Source: Algibacter miyuki
GTDB taxonomy: Bacteria > Bacteroidota > Bacteroidia > Flavobacteriales > Flavobacteriaceae
Assembly: GCF_030409805.1 (NCBI RefSeq)
Contig: NZ_JAUFQP010000016.1
Location: 1-64,000, forward strand
Length of the DNA: 64,000 nt
Direction: 5' to 3'
Shown here: positions 8,128 to 17,222 of the stretch, piece after piece
How positions within the stretch are numbered: the stretch's first letter is position 1
Layout of the letters: the number at the start of each line of letters is the position of its first letter
Translations under genes and position numbers: made by a program
The notes under the pieces: generated by a model
Told to the model about the DNA's origin: nothing
Seen by the model: the letters and a program-made list of their open reading frames with translations, nothing else
Databases searched by the model: none

Positions 8128-8982
8128 ATGAAAAAAGTAAATATAGGTGGTGTGCCAGAGCATTTTAATTTAGCTTGGTATTTAACACTGAAAAACGGGG
8201 AGTATAAAGACGAAAACATCAACTTGCGTTGGCATGATTATTACGGTGGTACAGGTGCTATGTGTAAGGCTTTGCGCGATGGTGATATTGATATTGCCGT
8301 AATACTAACCGAAGGTATTGTAAAGGATATTATTGAAGGTAACCCAAGTAAAATTGTGCAAACTTTTGTGCAAACACCATTAAATTGGGGCGTTCACGTG
8401 GCTCAAAATTCAACGTATAAAACCGTTGCCGATTTAAAAGGTACCAAAGCCGCTATTAGTCGGTTTGGTTCTGGCTCGCATTTAATGGCTTATATAAATG
8501 CACAAAATCACGATTGGGATTTAGAAAAAGATTTAGATTTTGAAGTTATAAAAAACCTCGATGGAGCTGTAGAAGGTCTTACAAGTGGAAAAGGTGATTA
8601 TTTTTTATGGGAAAAATTCACCACCAAACCATTGGTTGATTCAGGTGTTTTTAGACGTATAGATAATTGTCCTTCGCCATGGCCGTGTTTTGTGATTGCC
8701 GTTCGTGAAGATTTTATTGAAAATAATCCTGAAACATTAAAGTCTATTTTGAATATTGTTAATAATACAACTGCTGAATTTAAAGACATTCCGAGTATAG
8801 ATAAAACTATTGCTAACCGCTATGAGCAGCAAATAGAAGATGTTCAAGAATGGTTAAGTATTACGGAATGGTCTCAAGAGTTAATAGATAAAGAGACTTT
8901 AGATCATGTACAAAAAGAACTTTTTGCATTAAACATCATTCCTGAAATTATAGATTATAACAGGTTAACTCACAAATTATAA
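8128..8982 (+). CDS. Periplasmic-binding-protein-like domain protein without signal peptide
   Basis: The protein has 284 residues with the type-2 periplasmic binding fold of the SsuA/THI5/NMT1 group: GGVPEHFNLAWYLTLKNGEY at the N-terminus, GTGAMCKALRDGDIDIAVILTEG (about 47-70), VADLKGTKAAISRFGSGSHLMAYINA (about 104-130) and LTSGKGDYFLWEKFT. There is no Sec signal or lipobox, so it is predicted cytosolic, unlike transport receptors. It could be an enzyme or sensor that uses this fold, such as THI5-like pyrimidine synthases, but the ligand is unknown. No ABC permease or ATPase is nearby. It follows the phosphorylase by 11 nt. Confidence 0.8.
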   Translation: MKKVNIGGVPEHFNLAWYLTLKNGEYKDENINLRWHDYYGGTGAMCKALRDGDIDIAVILTEGIVKDIIEGNPSKIVQTFVQTPLNWGVHVAQNSTYKTVADLKGTKAAISRFGSGSHLMAYINAQNHDWDLEKDLDFEVIKNLDGAVEGLTSGKGDYFLWEKFTTKPLVDSGVFRRIDNCPSPWPCFVIAVREDFIENNPETLKSILNIVNNTTAEFKDIPSIDKTIANRYEQQIEDVQEWLSITEWSQELIDKETLDHVQKELFALNIIPEIIDYNRLTHKL

Positions 8983-9007
8983 TCTACAGATTAAATATTT
9001 CTTAAAA

Positions 9008-10387
9008 ATGAAAAAAGGACTTTATGCTTTGCTTGCCCTATTTATTATGGCCTGTAATTCAAATTCAGATAAAGATTTTGCTATAATTACTGGTAAAATA
9101 ACTAATAATAATGCTAGTAAATTATCTTTAGTAAAAGGTAATGACGCCGCAAATAAGTTCACCATTAATGTTTCCGCAGATGGTGTTTTTAGGGATACTC
9201 TTCGCACCGACTCAGAATTATACACGCTTTATACGGGGCCGCAACAGGCTTTACTTTTACACGTAACACCAGGCGATAGTTTACATATTTCTTTGGATAA
9301 AAAAGATTATTTGAATACTGTTGCAATTTCAGGGAAAGGTGCTTCCGCGAGTATATATTTATTAGAAAAAACAAAAATATTCTCTAATGCTATAGGAAGT
9401 CCGCAGGAAACTTTTAGCTTGAATCAATCCGAGTATAAATCAAAACTTGTCAGTATAAAAAAGCAACAAGAAGAACTTCTTACTAACTCGAAAAATCTTC
9501 CAGTTGGTTTTGCTGAAAAAGATAAACGTAACATTACCTACGAATATTTCAATTGGCTTTTACGCTATGAAAAAGCACATGTTTATTTCACTAAAAACAA
9601 AGCTTTTGAAGTCGATGATACGTTTTTAGTTGAGATGGCTGATTTTGATTATAACAATGAAGAAGATTTTAAGTTTTCTAATAGTTATAAAAATATTCTA
9701 ATGACTCATTTTTCTGATATTTCGAATGAATTATCCAAAAAAGACAACATTGCTAAAGATATAGCAGCCATAAAAACAGCGGCTTCTATAAAGAATCAAA
9801 CGATTAAAAATAGCGTTTTGTTCGATTTCGCTAACGCCTATATGGATACAAGTTCGGATATTGAAGCATTGTATAATCTATTTTTAGATCATTCTACAAA
9901 TGAACATAACAACGATGTTATTATTCAAAAGTATAATAACCTTACAGGTTTAAAGGCAGGAAAACCATCTCCAAAATTTATTAATTATAGAAATTTTGCA
10001 GGAGGAACAACTTCGTTAGACGATTTAAAAGGAAAGTACGTTTATATTGATGTTTGGGCAACATGGTGTGGACCTTGCATAAGAGAGATTCCATCGCTTA
10101 AAAAATTGGAAAAACAATATCATGGTAAAAACATTGAGTTTGTCAGTATTTCTATAGATCAAGAATCAGATTTTAAAACGTGGAAAGAAATGGTTGCTGG
10201 TAAAAACCTAACCGGTATTCAGTTATTTAGTGATAACTCTGGAGGTTCTCAATTTGTTATAGATTATAAAATTGAAAGTATCCCTAGATTTATACTTATA
10301 GATCCAAAAGGAGATATTGTTCAAACCGATGCACCGCGCCCATCAAGTTCACAAGTAATTACTTTGTTTAATTCACTAAATATTTAA
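9008..10387 (+). CDS. TlpA-family thioredoxin-like lipoprotein
   Basis: The protein has 459 residues. The N-terminus (KKGLYALLALFIMACNSN) is a lipoprotein signal with the modified Cys in the MAC motif, so it is attached to a membrane facing the periplasm. A DUF4369-like beta domain (about 25-120) and a helical middle region precede a thioredoxin fold (about 320-455). The redox motif WATWCGPC lies at about 350-357, and the cis-proline loop is in SIPRFILIDPKG. It should reduce or exchange disulfides of exported proteins, like TlpA/ResA. It is the last gene before the terminator at 10417, and 25 nt separate it from the preceding gene. Confidence 0.9.
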   Translation: MKKGLYALLALFIMACNSNSDKDFAIITGKITNNNASKLSLVKGNDAANKFTINVSADGVFRDTLRTDSELYTLYTGPQQALLLHVTPGDSLHISLDKKDYLNTVAISGKGASASIYLLEKTKIFSNAIGSPQETFSLNQSEYKSKLVSIKKQQEELLTNSKNLPVGFAEKDKRNITYEYFNWLLRYEKAHVYFTKNKAFEVDDTFLVEMADFDYNNEEDFKFSNSYKNILMTHFSDISNELSKKDNIAKDIAAIKTAASIKNQTIKNSVLFDFANAYMDTSSDIEALYNLFLDHSTNEHNNDVIIQKYNNLTGLKAGKPSPKFINYRNFAGGTTSLDDLKGKYVYIDVWATWCGPCIREIPSLKKLEKQYHGKNIEFVSISIDQESDFKTWKEMVAGKNLTGIQLFSDNSGGSQFVIDYKIESIPRFILIDPKGDIVQTDAPRPSSSQVITLFNSLNI

Positions 10388-10416
10388 TTCATATAAAATC
10401 TATATCATTAAAAATT

Positions 10417-10444
10417 AAAAAGCCACGATTATCGTGGCTTTTTA
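10417..10444. terminator. Bidirectional terminator between TlpA-like gene and nnr
   Basis: A perfect AGCCACGAT/ATCGTGGCT stem flanked by A5 on the left and T5 on the right serves both converging genes. Confidence 0.9.
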
Positions 10445-10468
10445 ATTTTATATCTTTTATTTTGAGTA

Positions 10469-12025
10469 TTATTTTTGCGGCTCCTCCTCTGCTTGTGCAA
10501 CCTGTTGTTGTTCTGGCTCTTTAAATAAATCGATAAACGCTTCACCTAAATAATCTATAATATGGCTCGCTAATAAACTTTGGTAACCATAATTTTCAAC
10601 AGCAATATCGGCAGCTTTTCCGTGTAAATACACACCAAAAATAGAAGCTACAACAGGATGATAACCCTGCGCAATTAAACCTGTTATAATTCCGGTTAAA
10701 GTATCTCCACTGCCAGCGGTAGCTAATCCCGGGTTTCCTGTTGTGTTTACATAAAGTGTATCATCAAAAACGGTAATGCTATTGGCTCCTTTAATCACTA
10801 CAATCACTTTATAGGTATTCGAAAATGCCTTTACTTTTTCTAGCTTATTAAAATCATTTTCCCAAGTACCAATTAAACGTTCTAGTTCTTTTGGATGCGG
10901 CGTTAAAACCGTTTCTGCAGGTAATAGTTTTAGTAAATCCTGCTTTTTAGCCAACATATTAATACCATCTGCATCAATAACTAATGGTGATTTATTAGAT
11001 TTCAGAAACGATTTGAATGCTTTTAGTGTTTTTTCATCAGTACCAATCCCTATACCAAAACCAATAACGGTAGGTGTTATGTCAAAATCGATAGCTGTTA
11101 TTTTTTCCTTATTCACATCCGTTATTACCATAGCTTCTGGCAATGCCGTTTGCAAAATTTGATAACCACACTTCGGAATATATGCTGTAACTAATCCTGC
11201 TCCGGCTGATAATGCCGCTTTACTGGCTAAAGTAACGGCACCCATTTTACCATAACTTCCCCCAATAATCAAGGCGTGGCCAAACTCTCCTTTATGCGAA
11301 AATTTTCCTCGTTGAATATAATTTGGCAATACTTCATGTTTGCCAATTAATTGCGCTTCGGTTTGTGTAGTTTGTAAAAATTCTTGATCTAAACCTATGT
11401 CTAGAACCTCCCATTGCACCGTATATTTGGCTGTTTCGGGTAAAAAGAATACTAATTTAGGTGATGCAAAACTTAAAGTATACCCAGCATGCACCACACC
11501 ATCTTCATCGGTTACCGCTTTATCTGTGTATAAGCCTGATGGAATATCTATCGATAATGTAAACGCTTTACTCGTTCTAAAATGAATAAATAAGTTTTTA
11601 ACGCACTCATCAACAGGCCGGTTTAACCCTATACCAAAAACAGCATCTACAATAATATCTTCGGGTTGAATTACAGGAAAATCTTCTGCACACCTCAAAA
11701 GTGTTGGCCAATTTTTAGTAACATTTTTAATGCGGTCATAATTAACTAAAAAGTCTTTTGAACGCTTATCACTACAATTTACCACAAACGTATTTACATT
11801 ATAACCTGCTAAAATAAGTTGACGCGCTAAAACTAAACCATCTCCCCCATTATTACCAATACCACAAAACACATGTATTGGGACTTGAGCACCTTGCATT
11901 CGTAAATCAATCCAATTAAAAATTTGACTTCCTGCACGTTCCATTAAATCGGTAGACGAAATTTGTTGTTTTTCACTAGTAATTTTGTCGCCAGCGTAAA
12001 TTTGTTCTTTAGAAAATAACTTCAT
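10469..12025 (-). CDS. nnr: Bifunctional NAD(P)H-hydrate epimerase / ADP-dependent NAD(P)H-hydrate dehydratase
   Basis: The protein has 518 residues. The N-terminal YjeF_N domain (about 1-215) is the epimerase, with FCGIGNNGGDGLVLARQL and VDAVFGIGLNRPVD. The C-terminal YjeF_C/carbohydrate-kinase-like domain (about 225-500) is the dehydratase, with GHALIIGGSYGKMGAV, PLVIDADGINML, VLTPHPKELERL and the nucleotide-binding TAGSGDTLTGIITG. Together they repair NADHX and NADPHX, the hydrated forms of damaged cofactor. The tail after about 500 is Gln/Glu-rich and probably disordered. It is a single gene with no operon partner, ending at a shared bidirectional terminator. Length fits the fused E. coli YjeF type. 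Confidence 0.95.
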   Translation of the reverse strand: MKLFSKEQIYAGDKITSEKQQISSTDLMERAGSQIFNWIDLRMQGAQVPIHVFCGIGNNGGDGLVLARQLILAGYNVNTFVVNCSDKRSKDFLVNYDRIKNVTKNWPTLLRCAEDFPVIQPEDIIVDAVFGIGLNRPVDECVKNLFIHFRTSKAFTLSIDIPSGLYTDKAVTDEDGVVHAGYTLSFASPKLVFFLPETAKYTVQWEVLDIGLDQEFLQTTQTEAQLIGKHEVLPNYIQRGKFSHKGEFGHALIIGGSYGKMGAVTLASKAALSAGAGLVTAYIPKCGYQILQTALPEAMVITDVNKEKITAIDFDITPTVIGFGIGIGTDEKTLKAFKSFLKSNKSPLVIDADGINMLAKKQDLLKLLPAETVLTPHPKELERLIGTWENDFNKLEKVKAFSNTYKVIVVIKGANSITVFDDTLYVNTTGNPGLATAGSGDTLTGIITGLIAQGYHPVVASIFGVYLHGKAADIAVENYGYQSLLASHIIDYLGEAFIDLFKEPEQQQVAQAEEEPQK

Positions 12026-12149
12026 TAATTTTATTATTATTGATTTTTCAATTCTTATTAAAGTTTGTCGTTTTATTTTTATGAAATTCGATTCTACATA
12101 AGAATTCTGTAAAAAATATATTTTAGTTTTTTTATAAGCCTAAAAGTAA

Positions 12150-12157
12150 TACTTTTG
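12150..12157 (+). promoter_or_regulatory. thrABC promoter: Candidate -7 box (TACTTTTG) of the threonine operon
   Basis: A perfect TAnnTTTG match lies 21 nt before the ATG of the leader peptide at 12178. This is the position needed if the leader is transcribed with only a short 5' end. Confidence 0.5.
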
Positions 12158-12177
12158 AAGGGTATTATATAACAATA

Positions 12178-12285
12178 ATGAATCAATTCAACCAAAATAC
12201 AAATACAACTATTTCTTTTTCTACAAAAGGAACAGTAACTGTTTTTGGTACAACTACAAATATTACAACCCTTTGGGGTTACTAG
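12178..12285 (+). CDS. Threonine-rich leader peptide (thr operon attenuator)
   Basis: An ATG opens a 35-codon reading frame ending in TAG. Eleven of the 35 residues are Thr (NTNTT near the start, TTTNITTL near the end), along with two Ile. It begins just after a -7 promoter box, lies 83 nt before thrA, and is followed by a self-complementary segment and a terminator-like hairpin. Amino-acid-biased leader peptides ahead of the matching biosynthetic operon are the classic sign of ribosome-mediated transcription attenuation, as in the enterobacterial thrL. The peptide has no sequence similarity to E. coli thrL that I can recognise, so it is called on composition and position. When charged tRNA-Thr is scarce, ribosomes should stall in the Thr codons and let transcription reach thrA. 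Confidence 0.8.
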   Translation: MNQFNQNTNTTISFSTKGTVTVFGTTTNITTLWGY

Positions 12286-12303
12286 TTATATATTCTTCAG
12301 GCT

Positions 12304-12347
12304 ATATTTGCGATAACATAAATCGCGAAAATTCAAGTATTTTTTTT
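12304..12347 (+). terminator. Attenuator terminator upstream of thrA
   Basis: GCGAT/ATCGC around an AACATAA loop, extended by a T-G wobble and several A-T pairs, is followed within 14 nt by T8 (12340-12347). It begins 18 nt after the leader stop and ends 21 nt before thrA. A second hairpin (AACCC/GGGTT with a TTTG loop, about 12266-12279) overlaps the last Thr codons and is a candidate pause or anti-terminator element. Confidence 0.6.
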
Positions 12348-12368
12348 AATTTTTCAATTCATTAAAAC

Positions 12369-14813
12369 ATGAAAGTTTTAAAATTTGGTGGAACCTCTGT
12401 AGGCTCTTCAGAAAACATAAATAAAGTTATCGATATTTTAGAAAACTATGGCAAAACCGATGCCGTAGTTTGTGTAGTTTCCGCAGTTGGTGGTATTACA
12501 GATAAATTACTTTTAACAGGAAAACAAGCTCAAAACAAAGAACTAGCTTATAAAGACACACTTAATTTAATTAAAGATATTCACTTCGGAATTATCAATG
12601 AATTAAATTTAGGTAATGGTGAAAACATTACAAAACATGTTGACAATGAGTTTACGGCTTTAGAAGATTTATTAAACGGTATTTACTTAATTAATGAATT
12701 ATCGCCTAAAACTTCAGATAAACTTGTGAGTTTTGGTGAGAAGTTATCTTCTTATATTATTGCCGAAACCATGAAAAATAGAGGGATTTCTGCGGAACGT
12801 AAAAACTCTCAAGATATTATTATCACCAACTCTAATTTCACAAGAGCCGAAGTCGATTTTAAAGTAACTAACGCGAATATTCAAGATTACTTTAAATCCG
12901 CATCGCAAAACATTACTATTTTACCTGGTTTTGTTTCTAAGTCTAAATTAGGCGAGCAAACCACACTTGGCCGTGGCGGATCAGATTTTACAGCTGCCAT
13001 TGTTGCTGCAGCTTTAAAAGTGGATCAATTAGAGATTTGGACAGACGTTAGCGGTATGTTTACAACCAATCCAAAACTGGTTAAACAAGCCTACCCTATT
13101 TCAAAAATATCTTACCAAGAAGCGATGGAATTATCGCATTTTGGTGCAAAAGTACTATATCCACCAACGGTTCAACCTGTGTTAAGTTTAGGCATTCCTA
13201 TTCATATTAAAAACACGATGGAACCAGAAGCTGTGGGCACTATAATCTCTAACGATGTTGTTGAAGAAGTAACACCTGTAAAAGGTATTAGTAATATTAG
13301 CAATATTGCTTTATTAACTTTGCAAGGTAGCGGCATGGTTGGCATACCAGGATTTTCTAAACGTTTGTTTGAAACGCTTTCTCAGGAAAAAATCAATATT
13401 ATAATGATTACTCAAGCCTCGTCAGAACATTCTATTTGTTTAGGGATTGATGATAAGGAAGCCGAACGTGCTAGAGTGGCTATCGATTTTGCTTTTGAAA
13501 ACGAAATTGCACTTCAAAAAATAGATCCTATTATTGTTGAAACCAATCTGTCTATTATTGCTTTGGTTGGCGATAACATGAAAAATCACCAAGGTATTAG
13601 CGGTAAAATGTTTAGTACTTTAGGAAAAAACAATATCAATATTAGAGCGATTGCTCAAGGCGCTTCAGAAAAAAATATTTCTGCAGTCATCGCAGAATCA
13701 GATGTTAAAAAGGCTTTAAATACGTTACATGAACAGTTTTTCGAATCGAAAACAAAACAACTTAATGTGTTTATCACAGGTGTTGGAAATGTTGGTGAGC
13801 GTTTAGTGGAACAAATAAAACAACAAAAGAAATATCTAAAAGAAAATCTTAAAATTAACCTTCGTGTTGCTGGATTATCAAATTCCAGAAAAATGATTTT
13901 TAATGAAGAAGGTATCGATTTAAAAAATTGGAAAACACTTTTAGATTCTGGTGAAACAGCAAGTTTAAAAGGTTTCTTTGAAAACACTAAAAACCTGAAT
14001 TTACGTAACAGTATTTTTGTTGATGTTACAGCAAATGCTGATGTTGCTAATTTATATGCCGATTATTTACGTCAAAGTATTGGTGTGGTTGCTTGTAATA
14101 AAATAGCTTGTTCTAGCGATTTTAAAAACTATAAATTACTTAAAGAATTATCTCTAAAATATAACGCACCGTATTTATTTGAAACCAATGTTGGTGCAGG
14201 TTTACCAATTATTGATACGTTAGGAAATCTAATGGCTTCAGGGGATAAAGTAAACTCTATTCAAGCGGTATTATCAGGGAGTTTAAACTTTGTGTTTAAT
14301 AACTTTACAGATGAAACTAAGTTTTACGATGTTGTAAAACAAGCTGGTGCTGAAGGCTATACAGAGCCTGATCCAAGAATAGATTTAAGTGGTGTAGACG
14401 TTGCTCGTAAAATTTTAATTCTTGCTAGAGAAAGCGGTGTTGAAATGAATTTAGAAGATATTGAAAACGCATCTTTCTTGTCGGAAGCAGGACTAAAAAG
14501 TGGTTCTGTAAACGATTTCTACGAGACATTAATTAAAGACGAAGCGCATTATCAAAGCCTATACGCTTCCGCGAAAGCGAACAATTGCCAGCTAAAATAT
14601 GTAGCCCAATTTAACGATGGAAAAGCAAGCGTTGGCTTAGAAGAAATTCCTGAAGGTCATCCTTTTTATAATTTAGAAGGTAGCGATAATATTGTGATGT
14701 TTTACACACAACGTTACCCAAAACAACCGATGATTATTAAAGGTGCCGGTGCTGGAGCCGATGTTACTGCTTCTGGTTTGTTTGCTGATATTATTAGAAT
14801 TGGAAATAATTAA
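12369..14813 (+). CDS. thrA: Bifunctional aspartate kinase / homoserine dehydrogenase
   Basis: The protein has 814 residues. Aspartokinase (about 1-290) starts with MKVLKFGGTSVGSSENI and has TLGRGGSDFTAAIVAAAL. Two ACT-like regulatory segments (about 310-455) carry LLTLQGSGMVGIPGFSKRLFETL and IALVGDNMKNHQGISGKMFSTL. Homoserine dehydrogenase (about 460-814) has a nucleotide-binding VFITGVGNVGERLVEQI and the catalytic region AEGYTEPDPRIDLSGVDVARKILILARE. It performs the first and third steps from aspartate to threonine and homoserine, and threonine feedback through the ACT domains is expected. It is the first structural gene of a thrA-thrB-thrC operon under the upstream leader peptide. It is complete, and its length is typical of fused ThrA. 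Confidence 0.97.
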   Translation: MKVLKFGGTSVGSSENINKVIDILENYGKTDAVVCVVSAVGGITDKLLLTGKQAQNKELAYKDTLNLIKDIHFGIINELNLGNGENITKHVDNEFTALEDLLNGIYLINELSPKTSDKLVSFGEKLSSYIIAETMKNRGISAERKNSQDIIITNSNFTRAEVDFKVTNANIQDYFKSASQNITILPGFVSKSKLGEQTTLGRGGSDFTAAIVAAALKVDQLEIWTDVSGMFTTNPKLVKQAYPISKISYQEAMELSHFGAKVLYPPTVQPVLSLGIPIHIKNTMEPEAVGTIISNDVVEEVTPVKGISNISNIALLTLQGSGMVGIPGFSKRLFETLSQEKINIIMITQASSEHSICLGIDDKEAERARVAIDFAFENEIALQKIDPIIVETNLSIIALVGDNMKNHQGISGKMFSTLGKNNINIRAIAQGASEKNISAVIAESDVKKALNTLHEQFFESKTKQLNVFITGVGNVGERLVEQIKQQKKYLKENLKINLRVAGLSNSRKMIFNEEGIDLKNWKTLLDSGETASLKGFFENTKNLNLRNSIFVDVTANADVANLYADYLRQSIGVVACNKIACSSDFKNYKLLKELSLKYNAPYLFETNVGAGLPIIDTLGNLMASGDKVNSIQAVLSGSLNFVFNNFTDETKFYDVVKQAGAEGYTEPDPRIDLSGVDVARKILILARESGVEMNLEDIENASFLSEAGLKSGSVNDFYETLIKDEAHYQSLYASAKANNCQLKYVAQFNDGKASVGLEEIPEGHPFYNLEGSDNIVMFYTQRYPKQPMIIKGAGAGADVTASGLFADIIRIGNN

Positions 14814-14857
14814 AACCTATTAATTTTCCTTTTTTAAGAAATAAAAATATAATATTG

Positions 14858-15778
14858 ATGAATGAAATAAAAATATTTTCACCGGCAACCGTTGCCAATG
14901 TATCTTGCGGATTTGATGTTTTAGGATTCTGTTTGGATAGTGTTGGCGACGATATGGTGATTAGAAAAACCGATAAAAAAGGAATTTTTATTACTAAAAT
15001 TGAAGGTTTCGATTTGCCTTTCGAAACCGAATTAAATGTTGCAGGTGTTTCGGCATTAGCCATGTATAACGCCATAGATGTCGATTTCGGATTCGAAATT
15101 GAAATCTATAAAAACATTAAACCTGGAAGCGGTATTGGAAGCAGTGCTGCAAGTGCCGTTGGAAGTGTCTTTGGTATGAACGAACTTTTAGGGCGTCCAT
15201 TCAATAAAACACAACTAACTGCATTTGCTATAAAAGGTGAAGCTATTGCTAGTAAATGTGAACATGCCGATAACCTCGCTCCTGCCCTTTTTGGTGGCTT
15301 TACGCTGGTTAAAAGTATCAATCCCGTTCAAATTTTGGAAATTCCATCGCCAACAGATTTGTATGCTACTATCATTCATCCGCAAATTGAAATAAAAACA
15401 TCAGAATCTCGTGCAGTACTTCCAAAAGAAGTTGCACTTGCTGATGCTATTACGCAATGGTCTAACGTGGGAAGTTTAATCCATGCGTTACACACCAATG
15501 ACTACAATTTACTAAAAGACTCATTACACGACGTTATTGTGGAGCCACATCGTAGCAAATTGATTCCTCATTATGATGATGTTAAAAAAGCATCATTAAA
15601 AGCAGGATCTTTAGGTTGCGGTATTTCTGGTTCTGGACCTTCGATATTTTCGTTGAGCCAAGGTTTAGAAGTAGCAAATAAAGTAAAAGAAGCCATAAAA
15701 TTAGTTTATGCTGAAACAGGTATTGCATTTGATATTCATGTTTCTAAAATAAATACCGAAGGCGTTAAAATAGTTTAA
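14858..15778 (+). CDS. thrB: Homoserine kinase
   Basis: The ATG at 14858 is preferred over the TTG one codon upstream and gives 306 residues. It belongs to the GHMP kinase family. The N-terminal IKIFSPATVANVSCGFDVLGF, the ATP-binding PGSGIGSSAASAVGSVFG (about 90-107) and the C-terminal GCGISGSGPSIFSLS (about 250-264) are the three GHMP signatures. It phosphorylates homoserine with ATP in the cytosol, second in the operon between thrA and thrC. The 44-nt gap to thrA shows no terminator. Confidence 0.96.
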   Translation: MNEIKIFSPATVANVSCGFDVLGFCLDSVGDDMVIRKTDKKGIFITKIEGFDLPFETELNVAGVSALAMYNAIDVDFGFEIEIYKNIKPGSGIGSSAASAVGSVFGMNELLGRPFNKTQLTAFAIKGEAIASKCEHADNLAPALFGGFTLVKSINPVQILEIPSPTDLYATIIHPQIEIKTSESRAVLPKEVALADAITQWSNVGSLIHALHTNDYNLLKDSLHDVIVEPHRSKLIPHYDDVKKASLKAGSLGCGISGSGPSIFSLSQGLEVANKVKEAIKLVYAETGIAFDIHVSKINTEGVKIV

Positions 15779-15834
15779 ATAAGAATTGCAAATAAATAAA
15801 AATAGTTTCCTGTTTCTACAGGTTTTCATAACAC

Positions 15835-17127
15835 ATGATTTACTACTCTTTAAATAAAAATTCAGAAAACACATCGTTTAAAGATGCTGTTGTAAAAGGT
15901 TTAGCCCCTGATAAAGGATTGTATTTTCCTGAAAGTATAACGCCTTTACCAAAATCATTTTTTGATAATATTGATAATTTATCTTATTCTGAAATTGCTT
16001 TTGAAGCCATCAAACAATTTGTATCGCCAGAAATTCCAGAAAATGTTTTAAAAACTATTGTTGAAGAAACCTTGTCTTTTGATTTTCCAGTGGTTCAGTT
16101 AAACGATAACATTTCAACTTTAGAATTGTTTCATGGTCCAACCATGGCATTTAAAGATGTTGGCGCGCGTTTTATGGCCCGTTGTTTAGGTTATTTCAAT
16201 AAAGAAAACACCAATGAAGTAACCGTTTTAGTAGCTACATCGGGAGATACTGGTGGCGCTGTGGCTAACGGATTTTTGGGTGTAAAAGGTGTAAACGTTG
16301 TGATACTTTATCCTAGCGGAAAAGTGAGCGATATTCAAGAAATGCAATTAACAACTTTAGGGCAGAATATAAAAGCTTTAGAAGTTGATGGTACTTTTGA
16401 TGATTGCCAAGCGATGGTTAAAACGGCCTTTTTAGATGAAAGCTTAACCAGTAAAATGCAGTTAACCTCGGCCAATTCTATTAATGTCGCGCGTTGGTTA
16501 CCGCAGTTATTTTATTTTATGTTTGCTTATAAACAGTTGCATAATAAGCATGAAAACATTGTTTTTTCAGTGCCAAGTGGAAACTTCGGAAACGTTTGTG
16601 CCGGTATGATGGCGCAACAATTGGGTTTACCAATTAAGCATTTTATAGCATCGAACAACGAAAATAACGTAGTAACGCGCTATTTACAATCGGAAACCTA
16701 TGAGCCAAAACCATCGGTGCAAACCATTAGTAATGCTATGGATGTTGGTGCGCCTAGTAACTTTATTCGTATTCAAGAAATTTATAAAAACAACTTTGAA
16801 GGCTTAAAAGAAAATTTATCGTCTTACAGTTTTTCTGATAATGAAACTCGTGAAGCCATGTTAGAGATTTTTAACGATTGTAATTATGTGGCTGATCCGC
16901 ATGGTGCTGTAGGTTATTTAGGATCTAAAGCCTATTTAAAAGAAAATCCAAACGCACATTGTGTGTTTTTAGAAACCGCTCATCCAACAAAATTTTTAGA
17001 TGTTGTTGAAGAAGTGATTAAAGAAAAACAACCACTTCCTGAACAAATACAATCGGTTATGGGAGGGAAAAAAGTTGCTATTTCTATTGCAACTTATGAA
17101 GATTTAAAAGGTTTTTTACTGAATTAA
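15835..17127 (+). CDS. thrC: Threonine synthase
   Basis: The protein has 430 residues. It converts O-phosphohomoserine to threonine with PLP. The Schiff-base lysine is K107 in LFHGPTMAFKDVGARFM. VATSGDTGGAVANGFLG is the phosphate-binding loop, and SVPSGNFGNVCAGMMAQ matches the E. coli-type (ThrC1) branch. The N-terminal SFKDAVVKGLAPDKGLYFP is also typical. It ends the operon, with a strong terminator 25 nt after the stop. Confidence 0.97.
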   Translation: MIYYSLNKNSENTSFKDAVVKGLAPDKGLYFPESITPLPKSFFDNIDNLSYSEIAFEAIKQFVSPEIPENVLKTIVEETLSFDFPVVQLNDNISTLELFHGPTMAFKDVGARFMARCLGYFNKENTNEVTVLVATSGDTGGAVANGFLGVKGVNVVILYPSGKVSDIQEMQLTTLGQNIKALEVDGTFDDCQAMVKTAFLDESLTSKMQLTSANSINVARWLPQLFYFMFAYKQLHNKHENIVFSVPSGNFGNVCAGMMAQQLGLPIKHFIASNNENNVVTRYLQSETYEPKPSVQTISNAMDVGAPSNFIRIQEIYKNNFEGLKENLSSYSFSDNETREAMLEIFNDCNYVADPHGAVGYLGSKAYLKENPNAHCVFLETAHPTKFLDVVEEVIKEKQPLPEQIQSVMGGKKVAISIATYEDLKGFLLN

Positions 17128-17152
17128 TAATATAGAATTCAACCTAAAATAT

Positions 17153-17198
17153 AAAACACGCTTACGGAGGTTAAACCTTCTGATAAGCGTGTTTTTTT
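17153..17198 (+). terminator. Rho-independent terminator of the thr operon
   Basis: A stem AACACGCTTA/TAAGCGTGTT with an additional inner GGTT/ACC pairing is followed by a T8 run. Being A-rich on the left, it may also stop the converging DUF1080 gene. Confidence 0.88.
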
Positions 17199-17222
17199 TG
17201 ATATAATATTTCAGTATCACTA

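Noticed and set aside
13655..13987. A 110-codon antisense frame within thrA
   Set aside because: It is fully contained in the homoserine dehydrogenase region, with composition typical of an antisense shadow.
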